This document shows positions 1 to 12,110 of a DNA stretch of 64,000 nucleotides, in pieces. The stretch comes from Lamellibrachia columna (taxonomy: Eukaryota; Annelida; Polychaeta; Sabellida; Siboglinidae). A program made the position numbers and the translations under genes. Position 1 is the stretch's first letter; every line of letters starts with the position of its first letter. The notes below the pieces were generated by a model. That model saw only the letters and a program-made list of their open reading frames with translations. It ran no database searches and was not told the origin of the DNA. Where the stretch lies: assembly GCA_963662155.1 (NCBI GenBank), contig OY759261.1, positions 38,898,996 through 38,962,995 on the forward strand. Reading direction: 5' to 3'.

Positions 1-289
1 AGGAAAGTCGCATCTACACCCGATCCACAAGATCAAATGGAAAGAGTGCAGCTGGTAAACATTACACCACAGGGACAACGTAAGACATTCATAGTCAGTT
101 AAAATAACAAAGACCAACACATCAAATACTGTCAATTAAAATGTCTTTTTGCAGAATTTTCGTAAACGCGATGGATGCGCCGCCTAGCAGATGGTTCATG
201 TTGGGTCGGGTACACATTTCAGGAAATAATAATTATATTCAGCAGCCCTCTGAATGGCCCGAATTTGAAAAGTCCGCGACAGTCCCACC

Positions 290-475
290 AGTTTGCCATG
301 GCGACAAGTGCTATTTCAAATCGCACTCCGTTCGTGTACATTGTGTGGCCAACGTATTCGGTGCCGCTGTTCTGGTTTCCACGGTCCAGCGAACATGTTA
401 CACTGCCTCGACCGACACGACCTGGCGCGCAGTAGAACAGTGATTAGAGCGTCGTCTGATTCTTAGGCGTGAGCA
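290..475 (+). repeat. SINE-like dispersed repeat, copy A
   Basis: This stretch resembles positions 1,640-1,800: both contain CGCACTCCGTTC, CACGGTCCAG, a CGACCGA-type core and a tRNA-like run ending in GATTAGAGCGTCG and CAGGCGTGAG (TTAGGCGTGAG here). The order suits a short retroposon with a tRNA-derived part. No clean B box survives in this copy. The LINE fragment starts right after it. Confidence 0.5.
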
Positions 476-479
476 CCGG

Positions 480-865
480 AGTGTGACGATGATGTTAAGC
501 CATAGTCGATGGTAATCCCGATGTTGCGAATCGTCGGTGATTTGGTAACTTTGCATCCGCGCACGATAACACATGGGATATCTTGTAACTGTTTAAGGTT
601 CGGTCCTGCGATGACAACAGCCTCGGTATATCGTTTAGTAGTTGATTGTGTGAGTAATCCGCTGCCTCCCTTCTTCGATGCATTGCTCGATGGGATCGGC
701 TGTATCCGAAGCTTATCCGTCATGCGTTCCAGTGAAGTCAGCGTACAGCTGAGTGTCATCTGCATATAGACGGTATTGGAGTTTATGCTTCCTGATGATG
801 GCTCTCAAAGGCAAATGTAAATGTAGAACAGAATTGGGCCAGACACACACCATCATCGCGAAATA
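480..865 (-). pseudogene. LINE reverse transcriptase fragment (YADD region)
   Basis: Read on the minus strand, this segment encodes a decayed piece of a non-LTR retrotransposon reverse transcriptase. Around position 760 it reads LYADDTQLY, the YADD catalytic motif of LINE RT, preceded by an RKHKLQYR-type stretch. After a frame change, further residues (VRGCKVTKSPTIRNIGITID) match the usual thumb-proximal V-V-S-RN-G-I-D pattern. Stops and shifts break the frame, and neither the endonuclease nor ORF1 is present. The motif style suggests a CR1/L2-like LINE. It sits between two SINE-like blocks, so the region is a small nest of retroposons. Confidence 0.65.
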
Positions 866-1035
866 CGTGCAGCGTGTCTAAATACTTCACAGAGAATAAT
901 ATCATATAACACATTTATTTTTTCTTATTCGACAAACAAGACATAGACGCGCGCATGCACGCACCAGTGCACGAATGTAAGCACGATTGCACGAATGCAC
1001 ATGCACACACGTATATAACGTGCTCTCACAGGTGT
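860..1035. repeat. Dispersed repeat tail with ACGCACGCATGC-type runs, copy A
   Basis: The stretch with GCAGCGTGTCTAAATACTTC followed by GCGCGCATGCACGCACC and alternating GCACGA/ATGCAC words matches 1,930-2,130 in order and spacing. It is probably the other half of the repeat whose first half lies at 290-475, separated here by the LINE fragment. Confidence 0.4.
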
Positions 1036-1629
1036 ATAATTTTTTTTTATTGGCACTAACATGGTTGTGTTGCGTTTTTGGTGTTGTTTGTGTGCAATAA
1101 TTTTAGAAAAAAAATTGAAGCACGACACAGCAAACTGGATAATATTCACGAATGGACCAAATCAAATATTTCGACTTTGTTACGCACAGCAGAAGACACA
1201 CCAAGCGGACGAATTACACCCCTCGTCCCGCTCAAGGAATGAAAGTGAAGCTGATAGCTATGAACATTTGCATCGTCCGGTGTATAGTTTTATGGAACAA
1301 ACATTATATAAAGCATGTGTGAATTTGTCATTGATGGAGACTAAATAATCGATAAATATATGAAAATGCAATCTTGCGAACCATAGCAAGTGAAGAAGAT
1401 TACCTCTCCTGGTAGTGTTATAGATTAAGAAAGTATACGATATGGTGGAATCATCACCTCGGCACGATATACTTAGACGCTATTTATTTTCATGAAACTC
1501 CAAATGCGCCACTGTTTCTTCGAAGAATCTGTGTCGTTAACCCTTCACATGCCAGTTGGAATATGAGAAAAATTGGGTTAAACATCCGCATTGCTGCAGC
1601 GATTACTGCACCCACGACCCTACTTACGG
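1036..1629. other. No gene recognised
   Basis: AT-rich sequence. A 95-codon open frame at 1,061-1,348 has no recognisable motif or splice context and is probably chance. Confidence 0.4.
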
Positions 1630-2150
1630 CGACGTTTATGGTATTTCTGAACGCACTCCGTTCATGCATTCCACGGTTTGGCTTTCACGGTCCAGTGAAC
1701 ACGCTACATTAGCCCGACCGAAACCACCTGGGGCCCAGCAGTAGCACATTGAATGGAACGTCGGATTCTCAGGCGTGAGAACCGGGGTTCGAATCCTCTA
1801 GCAGCCGAGGATTCGAACCCCTAAGCTTGGACAATATTATTCACTACACGTTGCGACATTTAACTCAGGTATATAAATGAGCATATGGCTATAGGCAGTG
1901 ATGGATACAGGTGAATGTAATATGTGCTGCGTGTACGGATACTTCCCAGAGAAGTCTGTGTTGAAATGAACAGGCCTGCCAGTGGATTCAGTTTAAAGCG
2001 CTTTGAGTGGAACGGTGACAATTCTATATATCCGACAAACGAGACATACATGCGCGCATGCACGAACCAAAGCACGAACGTATGCACGGTTGCATGAATA
2101 TACATGTACATCCATGTAAACAAGTAAGCGTTCCTGGTTAACAGTCACAT
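1630..2150 (+). repeat. tRNA-derived SINE-like repeat, copy B
   Basis: This copy keeps a pol III B-box match, GGTTCGAATCC, at 1,786-1,796, preceded by a tRNA-like segment (GAACGTCGGATTCTCAGG). After it come ATTCACTACACGTTG and CTCAGGTATATAAATGAGC, the kind of tRNA-unrelated tail shared with the SINE near 11,170. The B box is part of a perfect 15-bp inverted repeat (1,784-1,798 with 1,807-1,821). Homology to copy A runs on to about 2,130. It is not a functional tRNA: no acceptor stem can be drawn. Confidence 0.6.
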
Positions 2151-3096
2151 AACTACACACTACACATGATAGCAGCTTATCTCCATGGACATTAGATGCA
2201 ATCATCGTACCGGTGAATGTTATCAGTGACGCTTTGTCAAACATGGCCACGTTGATGTCAAGAAACCCGCTGGGCGCCGATCGTGGTATATTGTTCAATT
2301 CGTCTTGTGGTCAGCCGATTTGAGATATCCATCAACTGTATGGCGAATCTAGGCGTGCATGGCCGATGTCAAACGTACAATGGATGGCTTCGACCCGTGC
2401 TTAGCAGTTCACTGTTGTAGCCTTTCCGACATCGACGTCCGGTATGCAATACCGACCATTGACTGGCTTACCAGGAACAATTTTGAGCGACGAGACGGTT
2501 CTCGTCAGAACAACTCCGATGAGTGAGCTATCGTGACCCAAGCCAACAAATAGTGAGGTTGACTAATTCCCAGTATTATTTTTAGCTACACCAATGTCTA
2601 AAGTGTCTGAAAATATGTGATGAACATTTCAGATGAGTAGCATAATGCCTTATTGGACGTCATCTTTAAACATGGCTGCCATTCACAAGTGTAAATAATA
2701 CTATTCAGAGCAGATACTTTGTAGCAACATCCAGTTTTTGGATCTTAAAGTTGTATTAATAAACGTTGTTCAGCGTAACATTCTATCAGTATTTATCTAA
2801 ACAATTGTATATATGTTTGTCAAACATATAGGGGAAATGTCAAGGAAAAAAATTATTATTTTAACTTTTGTATTTGTAATTCGGCAAATATGATATTTAT
2901 TATATAAAAATATAAACACACATAGGTCATATGAACGAACGAATAAGTAGATAACTACTTCAGAGGCAGCGCCAACTATTAGCCTAATTGCTGCCTTCGG
3001 GTATTAGTTAAGCAACATAAGACATAGCAACATACTGTTTGCTGATGTCACTTGAGTGTCACCGGCCATATAGCATCTTATATTATCTGTTATCTG

Positions 3097-3100
<4 letters not shown>
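2151..3100. other. Intergenic, no gene recognised
   Basis: No coding signal was seen. The segment 3,010-3,085, with GATGTCACTTGAGTGTCA and then CATATAGCATC, resembles 52,600-52,650 (GATGTCACTCCAGTGTCAAC, CATATAACATC), so a short dispersed repeat is probably present. Confidence 0.4.
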
Positions 3101-3169
<69 letters not shown>

Positions 3170-3405
3170 GAGAGAGAGAGCGATGGAGAGAGAGAGAGTG
3201 AGAGGGGGGGGATGAGAGAGAGAGACAGACAGACAGAGACAGAGAAACAGAGAGCGAGCGAGAGTTAGGGCGAGTGAGGGCTAGAGAGAGGGCGAGGGAG
3301 AGGGGGCGATAGAGGGAGAGAGAGAGAGAGAGAGGGGAGAGAGAAAGTGAGAGTGAGGGCGAGAGTGAGAGTGAGAGAGAGGAGAGAGAGAAAGTGAGAG
3401 TGAAG

Positions 3406-3446
<41 letters not shown>

Positions 3447-3507
3447 ATGTGAGAGTGAGGGCGAGAGAGAGAGAGCTGTCGAGTGAGGGGAAACAGAGAG
3501 AGAGAGA

Positions 3508-3546
<39 letters not shown>

Positions 3547-3679
3547 AAGTGAGAGTGAGGGCGAGAGTGAGAGAGAGGAGAGATAGAAAGTGAGAGTGAA
3601 GGCGAGAGAGAGAGAGAGAGAGAGAGAGAATGTGAGAGTGAGGGCGAGAGAGAGAGAGAGCTGTCGAGTGAGGCGAAAC

Positions 3680-3722
<43 letters not shown>

Positions 3723-3880
3723 GCGAGTGAGAGAAAAGTCGAGTGAGTGTGAGAGAGGGAGGGAGGGCGAGAGCGAGAGAGATGGGGCGAGAGAAAAAAG
3801 AGAGGGGGCGATTTGTGTCGAAAGGGGGCTATAAGAGGAGAGGGCGAGAGAAAGAGAGAGAGAGAGAGGTACAAAACTTG
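3101..3880. repeat. Compound microsatellite: (TA)n then about 740 bp GA-rich
   Basis: About 40 bp of (TA)n runs directly into a long GA-rich tract. Inside the tract a longer pattern (AGAGAAAGTGAGAGTGAGGG, then GCTGTCGAGTGAGG near 3,475 and 3,660) repeats, so part of it is a minisatellite of roughly 190 bp built from GA units. The open frame rich in serine and leucine on the minus strand is a by-product of this composition. Confidence 0.9.
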
Positions 3881-3884
3881 AAGA

Positions 3885-5465
3885 GGCACATGTTGAAGCA
3901 CGTGATGAAGCACGTTTAGAGACAAGTTTAGAGGCACGTACATGCAAATTTACTTGTACTTTGGTTCATACAACGGTGCTGACTTAATCGGACGGTCTTG
4001 ATCCTGGGTCAACATGAAAGAGCTATTCAATGAAATGCGTGTTATTACCGTTTTATCCAGCGACGGCCAGTCACCACCCAAGTATAGCTTAAGTGCCCGT
4101 ATGTAAGCTTTTTTTCTGAACTCTCATAGTATTGTTAGTTAATCTGACAGCAAAAACAAATCCACCTTTCATGAGGTCGATATGCCAAATTATATTTCTG
4201 GTACGTCGTATGAGGCCAATATTGGCTATTTCGTGTGTTTTCCGCAGCTCGATACCCCGTCGACTCCCGGTGTATTTGTGTTTACAAAGAAATAGGGACA
4301 CGCTTGTGCAGACCTTTCTCTGTTTGTATAAATACACCAACTACTTGGTAGGTTGGTAACGGGCAATCCAATTTTATTCATACCCAACAAGGATTGCCGC
4401 TGTGCACACAATAATAGTGACTAAGTCTGCCACAAATTGTGCACAGCCTGGTATTAAGCTGGTGTGTATGACCAAGTAGTAAACAATACCAGATAAGATT
4501 TAACATTAGTGATATTTTCTACTGTAGCTAGCAACTGCCGAAGACAGTCTTTACCAAAAACCCTTGCTGCTCTTAAACAAAGCGACAGCATACAAAGAGG
4601 GAAAAAATACCTATGTGCAGACAAGCATACATAATTATATGTATATAGTGCTAGCTAGAGTATTTACAATGATAATTATACACAAAAGTGGGGGAATAAC
4701 CCCCCCGATACAACATTCAGATCAATTCGATATCTAGACATGTTGACACGTAATATGCAAGTTTAGAAAGCGTATCGATACAGAAGTACAAATACATCGG
4801 GAGGGTGGGTGGGAATAAATTCAGAAGCTCGGATGATGTTCGTATGACGCAGCGAAGAAAAGTGATTCAAAACATGGTCCCGCTCGTTATCTGCAAATTT
4901 CCCCAGCGTGCACCGCTGGCCAGTAATATTTCCCGAAAAAGTCACATGATCGGTTGGTGTAATTGGGCCCGCTTAATTAAGCGCCTTACCGATAGAAGGG
5001 TGTGCAGGATAGAGATGGGAACAGGTTGTTTGTTAAACACACCTAGCTAATCAGCTAGGTGCTCGCTGCCCAGCCCCACAAAAAGGCTTTTCATCCTATA
5101 GGCCAAAAATTCATATTCTACGAAGGGATTATTCGCATCAAGTATATTGGCTATGCGGGCCGCAGGATTGGCGGCTGAATTCCGTGTTGTTCCCAACTTA
5201 GGAATTCCTGAATTGGTATGTGTTGGCTGCAGGCACTGCTATGCACCTGGAGTTATAGGCTTGATGCCAGTGCTAATATACTCAGAGACATGCATGACTT
5301 AAAGTACACCGAAGTAGATTTATCTTGTTACGGTTGACTCCAACGCCACAGTCAGCGTAATATAGGACTTCACTGTGTACACTGTGTTAAAAAATATTTT
5401 AGAATTGTAGAATGTTTAACCATTGTGATCTTTATTAAGTATATATAATTGTAATATATAAATAT
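3885..5465. other. Intergenic, no gene recognised
   Basis: No exon, RNA gene or element is recognised. A short perfect inverted repeat, ACCTAGCTAATCAGCTAGGT, lies at 5,041-5,060. Short open frames near 4,100-4,400 and 4,800-5,050 have no motif. Confidence 0.4.
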
Positions 5466-5466
5466 T

Positions 5467-5770
<304 letters not shown>

Positions 5771-5879
5771 GACACGATATTTTATTGTATTTTACTAGTA
5801 ATAATTGTGCATTTTTGCAAATTAGTACTTTTAATGTATATAATTTTATTTATAATGTATATTTGTCCATAATGATACA

Positions 5880-5965
5880 CCATTGTAAAGCGCCTCACAA
5901 CAATTATCTGGATGGGGCGCTATATAAGAAATGTATTATGGTTATTATTATTATGATGCGTCCGG
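5880..5965 (+). mobile_element. LINE 3'-tail-like fragment
   Basis: The string TTGTAAAGCGCC, a gap, then GGGGCGCTATATAAGAAATG and a short TTATTATTATTA run has the form of the 3' untranslated end found on many metazoan CR1/L2-type LINEs (conserved GCGC pair, TATAAA-like word, ATT microsatellite). No coding part is attached. Confidence 0.45.
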
Positions 5966-7555
5966 TTTCAAAGTTTGACCGACATCGACGTCAACACGGT
6001 GTAGCAGGTGTCTCATATCCGGCCTCCCTCACAGCGCATTCATTCGCTGCAATGGTTTACCTAACTTTATTAAAACCTGTGATACACTCACCAGGTTTAA
6101 ATGTCATCTAAAGACCTTTCGTATCGCATATTAGCGTATATTCCAGATGAACATTGTTATTTAATTATAGCAATTTAATTATGACTATTCCAGTAATCTT
6201 ATTCATTATCGTATGACATTATTTTACCAATACATGTTATCACTTAAACTATTACTATACAAATATTTTACTAAATTATTAAATCATTTATTATTATTAT
6301 TCATACATATACATTTAATTATTTATTAGTATTATTGCTATATAATTATTGTGCCATATTATTATTTTTTATCTTATTACTAGCGGCTAATATATTTATT
6401 TCTACAATATTTCTACAAGCAATTCTACAATATTTTATTGCTGCATTTATTTTAAATAATTCATATTTCTACTAGTAATATTTTAAATACATTTATTTAT
6501 TTATTTTGCAATAATTCTACAGTATCTCGCACAATGGCTGTCAATGTGTGATTTGTCACTATTTGACTCTGAGCCTTTTCTGTCTACGCGTTACATTTCC
6601 ACAGGATATTTTACTCTGTTGGAAGCCACACCTACCAGCCTGCATACCGTAAACAATTGGACAGTATAACATTGCCTTGACAGGCTCACGAATGTTGAAC
6701 GACCCTTTGCAGAAAAATCTATAGGATTTTGCGGACACAACTTTGTAGAATTAAGAAAATATTCTATATAATGTTATATAATATTCTTTAGAATGTTCCA
6801 TAGAATATACGACTATGACCAACTTGGAGAAATACACCAGAATGTCTTTTGACTACAAAAATGACCACAACCTCGGTCACGGCCCTTTCATACTGACCAC
6901 ATTAAACCATGCTTCCTTTATACCGACTCCAGTACTTTCATTTGTATTCGTTCGCTGGTTATTGAGCTACGGCTACACAGACAGGTGAAATAATGACGCA
7001 GTTTCAATGTCGCTGACACCATTCTGGCATCTGGAGTCAACAGAGTCTGATATCTCACATCCATATGCAAATATGTAGGCACGCATGAATGCAGACAGGA
7101 ACGCACACACAAAGGCTTACCTTTGTCCTTTGTACTAACACGTGCACCAATATATCATAGGTGAGCCCTTCTGAAAAATTACCAGGTTTTTTCCCGCTAT
7201 GAAGGGCAGCACTGACTACACATTGATGTGTATTTTTACGGTCCAATCGGCGGTCACAGCGAGATGTTTAATAACCGGGATTCTTTCCTAATCTTGTCAA
7301 TGACAAAATACGGAAGATTTCTGCGTGGACGGTATCTTGGCAGCAAGTACGTTTTTGCAAATACACATTATTTTGTTGGACATTATGTCGTGAACATTCA
7401 CTATATATTGTATGCTAATAACAACACAGAGTATAAAAACTCCGACGTTTCTCACTTCGTCATTAGACGGACCAGTAGCGTGTTGGAAACAGTTCGAGAG
7501 GTATAGCTACAGTTGTTTATTATTGGTTCCTGAAATTATATTATGTTCGACGTCT
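5966..7555. other. Intergenic, AT-rich, no gene recognised
   Basis: Strongly AT-rich between 6,120 and 6,520, with repeated TTATTTATT-like words. No exon or element is supported. Confidence 0.4.
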
Positions 7556-7557
7556 TT

Positions 7558-7630
7558 TACACACACACACACACGCACGCACGCACGCACGCACGTACGC
7601 ACGCACGCACGCACACACACACACACACTT
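7558..7630. repeat. Symmetric CA/CG microsatellite
   Basis: (AC)n, then (GCAC)n with one GTAC in the middle, then (AC)n again: a microsatellite with a near-symmetric layout. Confidence 0.9.
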
Positions 7631-8234
7631 TTTATTACTTTGTAATGTATCCTATATATCACAAGTCATATCTATGTTGTAATGTATGCATTTAATCCTA
7701 TATATAATTTGCTTATGTATTTCGTATTGTATTAATACATTTATATATATTTTATTTTTTCCTTTATTCTTTAGTATTTCGTCTATGAAAAATATATAGT
7801 GTCCTCTGCTTATGAAGAGACTGATTTATATATAATTCATCATTCACGTTACCTCTGTCGCGGTGTAAAAGCCCTCAAGCCAATGCCATCGTACTAGCTC
7901 TGGCGCTGCGGTAAACGTTCGTAAGCTAGTGGTCACTATCATGGTATTAACAAACCCACAAACCACCATATATCGTCATCGTATATATGTATATATAAGT
8001 CGATCCTTTCATAGCAGTACAGTACCGTATATATTTCACACACAACATATGTATTATATTTAATAAAAGTGACAAAAAGGAATGGAACGTGTTGTCATTG
8101 TTATATTTCTGCGAGTGACAGAAACCTGCAGAATGTTCATGAGAAATACAACCAGCATGTATGTTTATTATGTTTAAGGGGGCATAACAGCATAGTCGTT
8201 ATACAGTTTTAAGCATAACAGTCAGTTTTCAAGG
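7631..8234. other. Intergenic, no gene recognised
   Basis: AT-rich with several TATATA words. No gene seen. Confidence 0.4.
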
Positions 8235-8410
8235 ACGACAGATACAACATTCGCTGAGTCCCCTACGAGGACATGATGTTTGGTGTTCTTCTTACTGCTT
8301 CCTTGACGCTGTTGATGACAATGTGGAAACAAGTCTTCGACGAAAAGTGGCCACTGCTACAAGTTCGACAAACTTTTATCACGACAAGTTTCTGTTTTCT
8401 AACAACATAA
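8235..8410 (+). pseudogene. First-exon-like fragment (signal peptide), related to 45.9 kb
   Basis: From ATG 8,273 the frame reads MMFGVLLTASLTLLM, a signal-peptide-like start. It aligns with the start of exon 1 of the gene at 45,899 (MMLLVLLTVSVTLLG), and the shared GAGGACATGATG and ACATTCGCT words upstream show that the 5' untranslated part is related too. Similarity fades after about 60-70 bp. The frame runs on to a TAA at 8,408-8,410 with no good GT donor where the 45.9-kb exon has one. No thrombospondin or EGF exon follows nearby. I read it as an orphan or broken copy of exon 1; a diverged live exon spliced elsewhere is possible. Confidence 0.45.
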
Positions 8411-8522
8411 AAGCACTGGCGGGAGAATCTTGTTGTAGTAGTATTTTTAATTTGGTGCACAGTGTATTGTCATAACAAGCGTGGAATATTGACTACAAAT
8501 AGTATTAATATTACATATATAA

Positions 8523-8868
<346 letters not shown>

Positions 8869-9164
8869 AGTAGGGAAGTCAGCGAGGTAGCACAGTGAAT
8901 TGTCAGAAAAAGTGGTATATTGATTAGGATAAGGATTATTATTGCACATATATTATACATAAACTTGTTATAGAGACCTATTAAGAATCCGTTTTTGTTA
9001 ACATTTAGTCAGTGGCAGAATTTCTGAGGTAGCAATTCCAATGAGTCGGATTTGTTTTCAGTTCGGGAATTAAATTGGTGTATCAAACTATCGTTTACAT
9101 TGTTCAATATATATGAGATAAAGTGATACATTTACATAAATTACAGCGATAAGGTAATATCTGA

Positions 9165-9295
9165 CATAGTTGTAGGACTGAAGGAGACAGGACGGAATGA
9201 GACAGGACGAAAGGAATCGGGGTGGAAGGAAACGGGAGGGAAGATGATGGGAGCGAAGGAGGCGGGAGCGAAGGAAACTTTTTTAAACCAGCAGC
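9165..9295. repeat. Degenerate GGA-rich short repeat
   Basis: Loose 11-15-bp periodicity of GGAMRGAAGGA-like words (GACAGGACGGAATGAGACAG and similar). Low-complexity purine tract. Confidence 0.6.
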
Positions 9296-9365
9296 GCGAG
9301 TGGGTTATTTAGAGTTGCCTCAAACAAGATGAGCGGACAACATTGCTGAAGCTTGTTATAAATGC

Positions 9366-10170
9366 GTGTGTCTAATTGCGAGGAGCATAGTAAATAAGCA
9401 AACGGAATTTAACATTATGGTAGCACATATTGACCCTCATATAATTGACATAACCGAATCAGGGGCCAACAAAGCCACACCAGATGCTAAAATAGGACTG
9501 ACAGTATACGTAATGTTTAGAAGAGATCGAATAGGAAGAATGGGAGGGGGAGTTATTTTATATATTTAAGAATCTAGTCACGCTTACAAAATAAAATTAG
9601 AAAGGGAAGCAGATTGCGATGAAGCTGTTTTGGGCAATATATTTAGCGCATATTCAACATTAACTATTGGATTAGTTTATCGAAGTCCAAACATAAACGA
9701 AGAGGATAACACAAAATTACAAAACGCTATAGAGGAAGTGAGTTAAGAGGAATGTATCATTATAAGACATTTTAACCACGGACACATGCAGTGGAAATCT
9801 CTGGAGAGTACCGGGTGTGAGGACCACCACTTCCTTACTCAACACGTGCTAGAACCAAACAGGGGAGAGAATGTATTAGATTTAGTTTTGTCTTCACAAC
9901 ATGAATTAGATTAGTTGAAAATGTCAAAATACATGAGCCATTGGGTAAGAGTGATAATAATCAAATACATTTTGACATCAAGTGAAATCAGAAAGTGCAA
10001 ATAAAATATACAGGATAAACTTCCACAAAGGTAAACATAAAGATGTAAGAAAATACTAAACAAAGCTAGATTGGAATAACATGCTGAGGGATAAGACCAC
10101 AATTGAATGTTGGAACTTTCTACAATATGAAATTGAGAGTATCATTGACCAGTTTCCCACGTTCTAGGAA
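9366..10170 (+). pseudogene. LINE endonuclease-domain remnant
   Basis: Plus-strand frames here, with stops and shifts between them, give the apurinic endonuclease part of a LINE ORF2. Visible pieces include MFRRDRIGRMGGGVILYI, GLVYRSPNINEEDN, a degraded G-D-FN-site region (RHFNHGHMQW, where the usual aspartate is gone), and ENVLDLVLSSQ. The order and spacing are those of an EEP nuclease. No RT domain follows. It belongs to a different LINE family from the one at 33-38 kb. Confidence 0.7.
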
Positions 10171-10560
10171 AGAAACATTTGTCATATTCATTAGATAAAC
10201 CACACATATTAAATTATCAACCTCCCACCCCAAGGACAGAATTAATACATTAAATGTTGGTGATTTCGGTACAAACCGTAGACAAATTACACTTATATAT
10301 CGTTGCAAATGTGTCAATTTGTATGAATCGGACATAATATAAGGCATCGTACCAAAAAAATGCATTTAGATACATTCTCTAATAAAAAAACGACATATCA
10401 TGTTACCTTGTCAGAAATGCGACGTTTCACTATTATTTTCTTTAGTATGTGACTCGAGCATTGTCGCGACGCATCGCTTCAATGGACACGAATCTTTGAA
10501 AAGCCAGAAGTGTAGCAAAACATGCTCAATGCATGTGTGCTCTGTATACAGCCTTGCTCA
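10171..10560. other. No gene recognised
   Basis: No motif or splice-bounded frame seen. Confidence 0.35.
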
Positions 10561-10564
10561 TTGA

Positions 10565-10905
10565 AGTAACTCGTGAAGGCTTTCCGCTGTAGCCTCGTTT
10601 TCAAGCATTGCTTACGGTGGGTTTTTCCCTTGGCATGATTACTCCTTGAATATTAAGGGGCCACGCATCAGTTATACTTCCTGGTGTGTGTCGTTCGAAT
10701 GTGGGGCATAACAAGTCTGATGTAAGTGCATTTGCGCAGGGAGATTGTAAGGTTTGCTGGTGGAAGCTGTTGAGAGTGAAATGGTGGATTTTATGATGAT
10801 TTTAATAGGCGGAAAGATATTTGTGATTTGTTTGGCCACTAGTCACGCGTAGCCTCGTTTTCAAGGTATTGCTTTCGGTAGTTTTTTTTCCCTGTGCGTT
10901 ATTAT
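10565..10905. repeat. Dispersed repeat family R1, copy 1
   Basis: Shares with copies 2 and 3 the ordered words CTGTAGCCTCGTTTTCAA, GATTACTCCTTGAATATTAA, AGTGCATTTGCGCAGGGA, TTTGCTGGTGGAAGCTGTTG and GATATTTGTGATTTGTTTGG. At 10,850 the sequence returns to the CGTAGCCTCGTTTTCAAGG start of the unit, so a partial second unit follows in tandem. No coding frame is preserved across copies. The class is unknown. Confidence 0.65.
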
Positions 10906-11089
10906 TACTGCCACAACGTTAAGGAGAACACGCGTTTTGTTGGCGAAACAATTCAGGTAAGTTTCCATTCAACGTATATTATAGAAAACACGGAGTGTTT
11001 CTGTGGGGAGAACAATTCATGTGTCGTGTATTCAGCCAGACGATTTATACCCAGTTATTGTGGCATTATTATTGTTATTGTGGCATTCC

Positions 11090-11275
11090 AACTTAGCAGG
11101 AGCGATGGCGTTGTGGTTAGAACATCGGACTCTCAATATAAATAATCCGTCTTTGAATCTGCCGTTTCGAATCTTGGGCAATTCCGTTCACTCCACGTTG
11201 CCCCAGTTAACTCAGTTGTACAAACGAGTGCCTGGAAATATACAGTGGTGGATATGTGAACGAATATTCTTCGAG
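11090..11275 (+). repeat. tRNA-derived SINE-like fragment
   Basis: Contains GTTGTGGTTAGAACATCGGA (tRNA-like box A region) and GTTTCGAATCTTGGGC (decayed B box), then CACTCCACGTTGCCCCAG, CTCAGTTGTACAAACGAG and GTGCCTGG, a typical marine-invertebrate SINE body. Related to the repeat at 1.63-2.15 kb. Confidence 0.6.
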
Positions 11276-11549
11276 CAGTAATTGCAGCTAGACTGTATGT
11301 TTACCATTTGAGTCGAGATGGCGTTGTAATTAACACGTTTGTCGGTGAGTGAAGTGTATAACGCTTTGAACAATCGTAAGAAATAAGAATACCGCGCTAT
11401 TTAAGAAAGTACATTTACCTTTACCTGTGGTAACTCTACACCACAGCACTAGTGATCGTGTATTAATAGGTAGATTGAGGTGGGCGCCAATGACGTCAGT
11501 ATTTGCATTGTCGCACTGCTATGCAGGACATCGTATTACCATATTTGGT

Positions 11550-12110
11550 AACTCGCGAAGGCTTTCTGCTGTAGCCTCGTTTTCAAAGTATTGCTTACGG
11601 TGGGTTTTCCCTTGGCGTGATTACTCCTTGAATATTAATGGGCCATGCATCAGTTATACTTCCTGGTGTGTGTGGTGCGAATGTGGGGCATAATAAGTTT
11701 GGATATAGGAAGTTTAAACAAATTCCTACGATCTGACATAAGTGCATTTGCGCAGGGACATTGCCAGGTTTGCTGGTGGAAGCTGTTGAGAGTGAAATGG
11801 TGGATTTTGATGACGGAAAGATATTTGTGATTTGTTTGGCCACTAGACATGCGTACGCCGTAATTCGTGCCAATATTGGTACACATTGACGGGTATCGCA
11901 CATACAGGCATCTTAGAGTTAAGAGTTATAAATGTCTAATTTTTTAAACCTCGACCAGCATGTCAGTGGGATGATAACTGCGGCTGGTAAAAACTTATAA
12001 TTTGTTATGGTCATGTTTTCTTATAATCATGCAAAACGTTCACATGACCACGAATGGGAAATGCAACTGTAGGCTGAACCCAATTAAGCGGAAGCCGTGG
12101 TCACAGCACG
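11550..12110. repeat. Dispersed repeat family R1, copy 2
   Basis: The longest of the three copies. It continues past the shared core with ATTCGTGCCAATATTGG and, after an interruption, AAATGCAACTGTAGGCTG, which also ends copy 3. By eye it is close to copy 1 over about 280 bp. Confidence 0.65.

Noticed and set aside
1740..1830. tRNA gene
   Set aside because: B box present, but no acceptor stem or anticodon arm can be folded; it is a tRNA-derived SINE.
3090..3947. 285-codon Ser/Leu-rich open frame on the minus strand
   Set aside because: It is the translation of a GA microsatellite, which cannot make stops in that frame. No domain and no splice context.
11595..11903. Minus-strand frame in repeat R1 copy 2 resembling one in copy 3 (13,688-13,906)
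   Set aside because: The similarity is explained by DNA-level repeat homology, and the frame is broken differently in each copy.
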